Below are positions 1 to 4,461 of a stretch of 5,336 bases of DNA, piece by piece. Made by a program: the position numbers and the translations under genes. Under the pieces are notes generated by a model, which was not told the DNA's origin, did not search any database, and saw nothing but the letters and a program-made list of their open reading frames with translations. The DNA comes from Pseudomonadota bacterium (lineage in GTDB: Bacteria; Pseudomonadota; Alphaproteobacteria; Parvibaculales; Parvibaculaceae): positions 1 through 5,336 of the forward strand of contig JAJXZC010000582.1 of assembly GCA_021780275.1 (NCBI GenBank), written 5' to 3'. Position 1 is the stretch's first letter. Each line of letters opens with the position of its first letter.

Positions 1-15
1 GCATGGCTTTGTCAT
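1..15 (-). CDS. Possible 5' end of a leftward gene leaving the window (only 5 codons visible)
   Basis: A minus-strand ATG at 15-13 is followed by four codons (reading M-T-K-P-C) before the window ends. Upstream of it on the minus strand is AGAGGG, about 8 bases from the ATG, a reasonable Shine-Dalgarno. A second ATG at 4-2 is out of frame and has no such site. With so few codons no product can be named. If real, this gene is divergent from the Rieske oxygenase gene and shares its upstream region. The only support is start codon plus ribosome binding site, so it could be chance. Confidence 0.25.
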
Positions 16-33
16 ATCCTCGGCCCTCTTTTG

Positions 34-59
34 TGCAGACATTGTCTTGCTGGTCTGCA
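34..59. promoter_or_regulatory. Inverted repeat, candidate operator
   Basis: TGCAGAC (34-40) and GTCTGCA (53-59) are perfect complements separated by 12 bases. Overlapping the left arm is the 11-bp palindrome AGACATTGTCT (37-47), so the AGAC/GTCT element occurs three times within 26 bp. This repeated half-site layout is typical of a dimeric repressor or activator site. It lies 19-44 bases upstream of the possible leftward start at 15. The binding protein is unknown, and operator function is inferred from symmetry alone. Confidence 0.35.
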
Positions 60-139
60 GGAGCCGATGCGCCGATAAAGAGCTGAAAACCAACGCGAAG
101 ATCAGATCAGACTTTTTGGATTTTTGATCAATGACATGA

Positions 140-177
140 GCAATTGCATCGCGAGGGCGGATCCTCGCGCTTATTGC
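140..177. repeat. Compound inverted repeat / hairpin
   Basis: CGCGAGG (150-156) pairs perfectly with CCTCGCG (163-169) across a 6-base loop. Outside it GCAAT (140-144) pairs with ATTGC (173-177), leaving an asymmetric internal loop of 5 and 3 bases. No T-tract follows on either strand, so it is not a classical intrinsic terminator. It lies about 185 bp upstream of the Rieske start and could be an operator, a cruciform-prone site, or the 3' hairpin of a transcript from outside the window. Confidence 0.35.
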
Positions 178-240
178 GTCAACGGCCAAGGCCCTGTTTC
201 ACCAGCGCGCAAGCGGACGGAATGCCACGGTCCGGTCGCC

Positions 241-269
241 TTGCGACGTTAGATCGAGCAGCCTATCGT
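241..269 (+). promoter_or_regulatory. Weak sigma-70-type promoter candidate for the Rieske gene
   Basis: TTGCGA (241-246) and TATCGT (264-269) are separated by 17 bases, each matching four of six positions of the housekeeping consensus. Transcription would start near 276 and leave a leader of about 85 bases before the ATG at 362. Matches of this quality occur by chance, so position and exact spacing are the main support. Confidence 0.22.
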
Positions 270-361
270 TCGCGCCGAGGGTGATGCGGCACGTGTCTCC
301 TTTCGGCGTCCGCGGCAATCTGCCGAGCTTTGCGAATCGCGCCCGACGGGGAAAAGCCTGA

Positions 362-1414
362 ATGCTTGAACATACGGACACGGCCTTAGCTGTTGCCGAT
401 TTCGATCTTCGCAAAATTGGCGCGCATCCCGACCATTGGTATCCTGTCGCCTGGTCCCGCGACGTTAAAGCTGGGAAGCCTTTCTCCACAAGTTTTGCCG
501 GCGAGCCGCTCGTCCTCATTCGCCCCAAAGCCGGGGGCATTTTCGCGCTTGAAGATCGTTGCGCGCATCGACAGGTGCCTTTGTCACGCGGACTCATCGA
601 CGGCTGCGTCGTGCGTTGCTGCTATCACGGCTGGAGTTACGACGCATCCGGGCGCTGCGTCGATGTCCCTTATCTCGGGAAAGATAAATTGCCGAACGGG
701 GTCAAGGCCTATCCTTGCCACGAAGTGGACGGGCTGGTCTTTGTCTGGCCCGGCGACAACGCGCCCGACGCACCGCCCGCCGCTGTCGGCGCGTTCGCCG
801 ACCGATCTTATAAGACGCGTTGCTTCGGCGAAACGGTCGCCTGTCATTACTCCTTCATGCATGAGAATTTGATGGACATGAACCATCAGTTTCTGCACCG
901 CGCCACGACCGGAAAGGTTTTCCCGCGCTATCTCGGCCGGCGCTCAGGTGACGATTGGATCGAGGTCGATTATAGCTTCATGCGGCCGGATCAAAAGCCG
1001 CCCTTCGGTGAAGCGGTCATCGTCGGCGCCTTGCGCGGACAGTCCCAGGTCTCGCGCGATCGCATGACGATCCGCACCGACTATCCGCATCAGACTCTGA
1101 AGTTTTGGATATCTGACGGCGCGCCGGTCCTTGACGTTTGGCTCGGCTATACGCCCGTCGATCGCGCGCAGCGCCTCAATCGAACCTTCATTGTTCTTTC
1201 GGTTCGCCGACCCAAAATGGCCCCGCTGCTCGATCTCGCCTGGCCGGTGCTTGCCTATTTTACCAACCGCGTTTTCGCCGAGGACCGCGCCATCGTCGAG
1301 ATGGAGCAGAAAGCCCATGACGATCAAGGCAGCGATTGGAACCAGGAAGTCTTCCCGCCGATCCGCGACCTACGCGCCATATTGGCGACGAATGGCCTGC
1401 CTTTAGCCGATTGA
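362..1414 (+). CDS. Rieske [2Fe-2S] non-heme iron oxygenase, alpha subunit (VanA/NdmA-like size class)
   Basis: This 350-residue protein is a cytoplasmic terminal oxygenase that takes electrons from a reductase to activate O2 for hydroxylation or demethylation. The N-terminal Rieske domain carries C67-x-H69 and C86-x2-H89, 16 residues apart, the standard cluster ligands. The catalytic domain shows E168-x3-D172-x2-H175 and then H179. D172 would be the electron-bridging Asp and H175/H179 the iron ligands. D308, in an acidic helix (AEDRAIVEMEQ), is a plausible third ligand. The length fits single-component oxygenases such as vanillate or caffeine demethylases, which need no beta subunit, and no beta-subunit gene is present. 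H175 and H179 are three residues apart rather than the more usual four or five. The ATG at 362 has GGGGA ten bases upstream. There is no adjacent reductase on its strand; the nearest is in the convergent operon. The substrate cannot be assigned; an N- or O-methyl compound is a guess from context. Confidence 0.9.
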   Translation: MLEHTDTALAVADFDLRKIGAHPDHWYPVAWSRDVKAGKPFSTSFAGEPLVLIRPKAGGIFALEDRCAHRQVPLSRGLIDGCVVRCCYHGWSYDASGRCVDVPYLGKDKLPNGVKAYPCHEVDGLVFVWPGDNAPDAPPAAVGAFADRSYKTRCFGETVACHYSFMHENLMDMNHQFLHRATTGKVFPRYLGRRSGDDWIEVDYSFMRPDQKPPFGEAVIVGALRGQSQVSRDRMTIRTDYPHQTLKFWISDGAPVLDVWLGYTPVDRAQRLNRTFIVLSVRRPKMAPLLDLAWPVLAYFTNRVFAEDRAIVEMEQKAHDDQGSDWNQEVFPPIRDLRAILATNGLPLAD

Positions 1415-1426
1415 CCCAGGCTGAGA

Positions 1427-1456
1427 CCTTGGCCGGCGCGCGACGGCCGGCCAAGG
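1427..1456. terminator. Hairpin between convergent genes, likely bidirectional terminator
   Basis: An 11-bp perfect stem, CCTTGGCCGGC (1427-1437) with GCCGGCCAAGG (1446-1456), closes an 8-base loop. It fills most of the 48-bp gap between the stop codons of the Rieske gene (ending 1414) and the heme-protein gene (ending 1463), where both transcripts must stop. No T-tract follows on either strand, so termination may be inefficient or factor-assisted. Confidence 0.6.
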
Positions 1457-1462
1457 CGGCAA

Positions 1463-2524
1463 TCAGGAAGCAAGCACCGTTTGGTCCGGCTCGCATCCCT
1501 TGGTGAGCACAGCGCCGTCGTCGAACGGCGCGAGATGATCGATCACCATTTGGCGATAACGGCCGAGCCCCTTGTAGCCTTCGAGCTCCGGCGGCAGATC
1601 GCGCAGGACGCGGTGCAGCCGCTTGCGCCATTTTTCGACCCGGGCGAGCTCCCCTACGCTCGCCAGATAGCAACGGATTCCGAACAGGATCGCGTTCGAG
1701 CGCGGCAAGCGAAACAAAGTCTGCAATTCGACGCGCAAATGAACTTTCTGTGCGACGTTCTCCGACGTAACCGTCGTGCGATCAGGACCCCAGACAGGAT
1801 AATTCTCGGGGCTCGTATCCAGTCGCGGATTGATCGTCATCGTCCAATTGAGCCGGCGCACCGGCTGCGCCTGTTGCAGACGCAGGAGAAACTTCAGCGC
1901 CCGGTCGAAAACCCCAATCTGATGCGCCAATGGGACCGGCGCATGCCACTCGTGGAAGCTCATGCCGATATCGAATTCGAGCGACCAGTCCGCCTGCGTC
2001 GTGACCATGCCGCCGTCGACGAAGAGATTGTCGTTGCGCTGATCTTGGAGCGTGAAATCGCCCTGCGCTTGGCGGGTGATATATTCGAAAGGCTCATAAG
2101 GCAGCGTCGAGGCATCGCCGAACGTGAATTGATCCTTGATGCCGAGCGGCAGGTTTTGCCACGTCCAAGTCGTACCATCTTTGGAGAGCGAAAAATATTC
2201 CGGGTAATCGCGCGCAAAGCTCTCCATGATGAGTTCGAGCGTGTCCCATTGCGCCGCCATCATATGCGGCAGCACTTTGCAGCGGCCGGGCTCGAGCTCA
2301 AGAACGCGGGCGCGTTCGCGGCACTCGGCAACGTAATGTTCGTCGACGTCGAACGTATGCTCGTAGGCGGCCGATGGCCCAGCGGGCACATGCGGTTCGA
2401 TATTGACCGAATACATGTAAGCGTCTTCGCCGAAGGGAAACGGGAAGCGCAAAATGCCCGCATCGCTGTTGCGATAGGTGAAGTCGTCACGGAACGTTTC
2501 GGCGGGCTTGAAAGCTATGCCCAT
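1463..2524 (-). CDS. Heme-dependent oxidative N-demethylase alpha-subunit-like protein (DUF3445/HODM family)
   Basis: This 353-residue protein resembles the DUF3445 family, whose characterised member is the PAS-fold heme subunit of HODM (dimethylamine monooxygenase). That enzyme converts dimethylamine to methylamine and formaldehyde with O2 and reductase-supplied electrons. Support is recognition of family signatures: an N-terminal RFPFPFGEDAY segment (26-36), an aromatic-rich stretch at 108-126 (YPEYFSL to TWTWQNLPL), W180 followed by HEWHAPVP (191-198), and RVELQTLFRLPRSNAILF (264-281) near the C-terminus, where this family has a conserved Arg/Leu/Pro-rich block. His194 is a notable conserved-looking residue, but I do not assign the heme ligand from sequence alone. 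The start is fixed by GAGGAA about six bases before the ATG at 2524. It is the last gene of the operon, 50 bp after the reductase stop. The actual amine substrate is not shown by sequence. No signal peptide is visible, so it is probably cytoplasmic. Confidence 0.85.
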   Translation of the reverse strand: MGIAFKPAETFRDDFTYRNSDAGILRFPFPFGEDAYMYSVNIEPHVPAGPSAAYEHTFDVDEHYVAECRERARVLELEPGRCKVLPHMMAAQWDTLELIMESFARDYPEYFSLSKDGTTWTWQNLPLGIKDQFTFGDASTLPYEPFEYITRQAQGDFTLQDQRNDNLFVDGGMVTTQADWSLEFDIGMSFHEWHAPVPLAHQIGVFDRALKFLLRLQQAQPVRRLNWTMTINPRLDTSPENYPVWGPDRTTVTSENVAQKVHLRVELQTLFRLPRSNAILFGIRCYLASVGELARVEKWRKRLHRVLRDLPPELEGYKGLGRYRQMVIDHLAPFDDGAVLTKGCEPDQTVLAS

Positions 2525-2574
2525 GGGATTCCTCGCTCATTCTAAGTTTGTTCGTCGCGGCGCGGCAATGCGGT

Positions 2575-3531
2575 TCAAAGATCGAGGACGATGCGGTCCC
2601 CTTTTGCGCGCGAAACGCAAATCATCATCGCACGGCCCGCGGCGTGTTCCTCGGGGCTCAGGTAGTGGTCCCGATGCTCGGGTGTTCCTTCGAGAACTTC
2701 GGTCATGCATTGCCCGCAAGCCCCGCCCCGACAGAGGCTAGGCGGCTCGATGCCCGCGGCCTCGATCGCCTCAAGCAAAGTCTGGTCTTCCGGAACGTGA
2801 CTCTCGATCCCGCTGCGTTTGAGGACCGCGACAAAGGGAGCACCGCCGGCATGCGCGCCGCCGAAGGATTCGGAGTGAAGCTTCGAGGAAGGCCAGCCCT
2901 GCGACCGTGCCGCTGCCAGCACCATATCCATAAAGATTTCGGGGCCGCAAACATAAAGATGCGTGCCCAAGGGTTGTGTCTGCAACGCCTCGATGAGCTG
3001 AAACTGGGTGATAAGCTCGGGATGGAGATGAATTTTTCCGCCGTCGGATACAGGCAGCAAGCGTTTGAACGTCTGCACTTCTTCGGCGCGGCAGAAATGG
3101 TGCAACTCGAAAGCCGCGGGCGTCCCTTTCAGATGAGCGAGATAACCAAGAAAAGGCGTAATGCCGATGCCGCCGCTGAATAGCAGGTGCTTGCGAGCGA
3201 CTTGCGAAAGCGGAAAGAGGTTGCCCGGAAAATCCGCTTCTAAAATCATTCCGGCATTGACATGGTCGTGTAGAAAGACAGAGCCGCCGCGCGAATTTTG
3301 TACGCGGCGCACGATAATCTCATAAGTGCTGTTATCCGAGGCCGACGCGGCAATCGAATAGGCATTGCGGAACTTTCGCTCCCGGTCTTTCAGCATCAGC
3401 CGCAGATGAGCGCCGGCGCCTGTTGACGGCAAAGGCGCGTTGTTAGCCGATTCGAAGACAAAGCGTTTCAGAATTGGCGAAACCATCTCTGTTTCGCGCA
3501 CGCGCAAGGTTAGCCCAGCCAGGCCACTCAT
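2575..3531 (-). CDS. PDR/VanB-family flavin and [2Fe-2S] oxidoreductase
   Basis: This 318-residue reductase passes electrons from NAD(P)H through a flavin to a plant-type [2Fe-2S] cluster and on to an oxygenase. Domain order is that of phthalate dioxygenase reductase. The flavin domain has RNAYS (55-59) and GGS (82-84), the nucleotide domain has GGIGITP (120-126) and CGP (195-197), then HSESFGG (219-225), and a C-terminal ferredoxin domain has Cys267-x4-Cys272-x2-Cys275-x29-Cys305. All motifs are intact and the length is normal. The frame is open further upstream (ATG at 3798), but that extension lacks family character and overlaps the preceding gene. The ATG at 3531 overlaps the upstream stop as ATGA and has AAGAGG seven bases before it, implying translational coupling. 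The likely partner is the heme protein encoded next; the convergent Rieske oxygenase is a second candidate. Confidence 0.92.
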   Translation of the reverse strand: MSGLAGLTLRVRETEMVSPILKRFVFESANNAPLPSTGAGAHLRLMLKDRERKFRNAYSIAASASDNSTYEIIVRRVQNSRGGSVFLHDHVNAGMILEADFPGNLFPLSQVARKHLLFSGGIGITPFLGYLAHLKGTPAAFELHHFCRAEEVQTFKRLLPVSDGGKIHLHPELITQFQLIEALQTQPLGTHLYVCGPEIFMDMVLAAARSQGWPSSKLHSESFGGAHAGGAPFVAVLKRSGIESHVPEDQTLLEAIEAAGIEPPSLCRGGACGQCMTEVLEGTPEHRDHYLSPEEHAAGRAMMICVSRAKGDRIVLDL

Positions 3532-4112
3532 GGATATGCCTCTTCGATCGGGGGAAGCTCGCCGGGGACTTCGGCGTCGACCTGAAAGCCCATGAAAGCG
3601 GCGAGACGCTGCGAGAAGTGATCGCGGACCTGCAATTGCGCGCCGCAGCCGCTGCAGGCGACGATGTTCGTTTTTACGTTTTCGGTGAAGCTCCGACAGT
3701 GAACGCAATAGACACGCCGCTGCTCCGACCCTTTGTGTGTCGGATGACATTCGTCGCGGTCCATCCCGTGGCTGTGGGCGAGGCGGATAACATCCCAAAT
3801 GAAGGGTTCTCTTCCCAGGACGTAAAGATGCAGCCCGACATGCTCACGCCCAAGCCTATGATCGAGCTGATCAAGAAGATGCGACGCCGAGCGAAAACGA
3901 TGGGTTTCGATGCCGTTCCCTTCAGGCCCCGCTCCGAGCGAGCGGCTATCGGGGACAATCGCCCAGAATTCGATCGGTTTACCCTGCGCCGCTGAGGCCG
4001 CAGGACTCGGCAAGTCTTGTACATGCTCGGCGATGACGAGATGACTGCGCGCAGTAGGAACAAGTTCGAACGGTTTGTATCGAGGCCGGCTTGGAATCGT
4101 CGAAACAGGCAT
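3528..4112 (-). CDS. DmmA-family subunit of dimethylamine monooxygenase/HODM, zinc-ribbon protein
   Basis: This 194-residue protein resembles the DmmA-family subunit found with HODM-type N-demethylases. The C-terminal half carries a four-cysteine knuckle, C136-x2-C139 and C153-x2-C156, expected to bind zinc (or possibly iron, rubredoxin-like). It is followed by the strongly family-like block QVRDHFSQRLAAFMGFQVDA (161-180). The N-terminal half contains HLYVLGREPFIWDVI (95-109), which reads like the CGP nucleotide-binding segment of ferredoxin reductases but with LGR in place of CGP, so pyridine nucleotide binding is doubtful. Its biochemical role in the complex is not something I can state; structural or assembly and electron-transfer roles are both possible. 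The ATG at 4112 has AGAGGGA six bases upstream. It is the first gene of the operon and is coupled to the reductase by a four-base ATGA overlap, as expected for subunits made in fixed ratio. Confidence 0.8.
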   Translation of the reverse strand: MPVSTIPSRPRYKPFELVPTARSHLVIAEHVQDLPSPAASAAQGKPIEFWAIVPDSRSLGAGPEGNGIETHRFRSASHLLDQLDHRLGREHVGLHLYVLGREPFIWDVIRLAHSHGMDRDECHPTHKGSEQRRVYCVHCRSFTENVKTNIVACSGCGAQLQVRDHFSQRLAAFMGFQVDAEVPGELPPIEEAYP

Positions 4113-4125
4113 TTCGTCCCTCTTC

Positions 4126-4143
4126 GGCTGAAATTATTCAGCC
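4126..4143 (-). promoter_or_regulatory. Perfect short hairpin just upstream of the operon's ribosome binding site
   Basis: GGCTGAA (4126-4132) and TTCAGCC (4137-4143) form a 7-bp perfect stem with a 4-base loop (TAAT in the mRNA sense). It ends only a few bases before the AGAGGGA ribosome binding site at about 4115-4121. In DNA it could be an operator; in RNA it is a hairpin beside the ribosome landing site and could affect translation or mRNA stability. Function is inferred from position and symmetry. Confidence 0.4.
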
Positions 4144-4154
4144 CGTCCCCCCGA

Positions 4155-4200
4155 ATGAGCGACCCGCGACAAATGCGGATGCATGGATTTCGCTCATCCG
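4155..4200 (-). promoter_or_regulatory. Leader segment with two mutually exclusive stems
   Basis: Two inverted repeats share bases here. CGGATG (4200-4195 in the mRNA sense) can pair with CATCCG (4181-4176), and ATGAGCGA (4197-4190) can pair with TCGCTCAT (4162-4155). The shared ATG at 4197-4195 means both stems cannot form at once. The segment would be the very start of the transcript from the promoter candidate at 4207-4234. It matches no riboswitch class I recognise. Confidence 0.3.
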
Positions 4201-4206
4201 GCGCGA

Positions 4207-4234
4207 ATTAAAGCAGCCGGCAAACGCAAGTCCA
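4207..4234 (-). promoter_or_regulatory. Sigma-70-type promoter candidate for the three-gene operon
   Basis: On the minus strand TGGACT (4234-4229) and TTTAAT (4212-4207) are separated by 16 bases, matching four and five of six consensus positions. Predicted start is near 4200, giving a leader of about 88 bases before the ATG at 4112. A perfect 8-bp dyad (4234-4253) abuts the -35 box, the normal place for an activator or repressor. It is the best match I found in the gap. Confidence 0.38.
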
Positions 4235-4253
4235 TGATGCCAACGGGCATCAT
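4234..4253. promoter_or_regulatory. Perfect 8-bp dyad, candidate operator next to the -35 box
   Basis: ATGATGCC (4234-4241) and GGCATCAT (4246-4253) are perfect complements around a 4-base centre, making a 20-bp dyad. That size and symmetry suit a dimeric helix-turn-helix protein such as the LuxR-type regulator encoded upstream. It could also be the terminator hairpin of the upstream genes, but no T-run follows on the minus strand, so the operator reading is slightly preferred. Confidence 0.38.
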
Positions 4254-4278
4254 CGACAGGCATTTCTCAGCAGGAAGA

Positions 4279-4461
4279 TTATTGTCCCTTGCCCAAATGG
4301 CTTCCGGCGCGAGGGATGTTCGGGGGGACTTCAACAGGACGGTGGGCGGCGAAGACGCGCCCAAGAAGGCGCAGAAAGGCGCGGCCCGCAGCGCCGAGCG
4401 AACGCAGCCTGGTCTCCTCAGGACGCAAAGGCGGGTTCAGCACGCTTGCGCCTGCCTTCAC
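4279..4461 (-). CDS. Possible small protein of 60 residues, coupled to the LuxR-type gene
   Basis: A GTG at 4461 overlaps the stop codon of the LuxR-type gene as GTGA, and the frame runs 60 codons to a TAA. The peptide is basic, with a central segment (about 24-41) of alternating small, hydrophobic and Arg residues (GAAGRAFLRLLGRVFAAH) that could form an amphipathic helix, then a Pro-rich tail. Codon third positions are roughly two-thirds G/C by eye. I recognise no family. The stop-start overlap is the main argument for translation. Against it, open frames of this length are common in GC-rich DNA, and an unrelated plus-strand frame overlaps it. It is the only candidate gene in the gap before the operon. 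Confidence 0.3.
   Translation of the reverse strand: MKAGASVLNPPLRPEETRLRSLGAAGRAFLRLLGRVFAAHRPVEVPPNIPRAGSHLGKGQ

Larger units (their letters stand above)
16..361. other. Intergenic region upstream of the Rieske oxygenase gene
   Basis: No convincing gene lies in these 346 bases. Reading frames here either lack a start or give low-complexity arginine/serine-rich peptides. An open plus frame that ends in a TGA directly before the ATG at 362 has no good start codon. The stretch holds a perfect 7-bp inverted repeat (34-40/53-59) with an overlapping 11-bp palindrome, an AT-rich patch with two T5 tracts eight bases apart (113-117 and 121-125), and a compound hairpin (140-177). It is best read as a regulatory region, possibly for divergent genes. 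Confidence 0.55.

Noticed and set aside
199..361. Minus-strand frame extending from the Rieske gene into the left gap (to 199)
   Set aside because: Its start lies antisense inside the Rieske coding region, it has no ribosome binding site I can see, and the peptide matches nothing I recognise.
393..872. A 159-codon plus-strand ORF and several minus-strand ORFs within the Rieske gene
   Set aside because: They overlap a frame with complete Rieske and iron-binding motifs and have the Pro/Ser/Arg-rich composition of shadow frames.
1481..2545. A 354-codon plus-strand open frame lying opposite the heme-protein gene and almost exactly its length
   Set aside because: It shows no family features and is rich in Arg and other residues typical of the antisense of GC-rich coding DNA. 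The minus-strand frame has clear DUF3445 signatures and a good ribosome binding site.
3532..3798. N-terminal extension of the reductase to the ATG at 3798
   Set aside because: The extra 89 residues are Arg/Ser-rich with no domain character and lie inside the DmmA-family gene. The ATGA overlap and AAGAGG site favour the start at 3531.
4220..4250. Sigma-54 promoter look-alike on the minus strand (TTGGCA ... CTTGCG)
   Set aside because: The GG and GC elements are 12 bases apart, whereas sigma-54 promoters need 10, and no enhancer-binding activator is encoded in the window.
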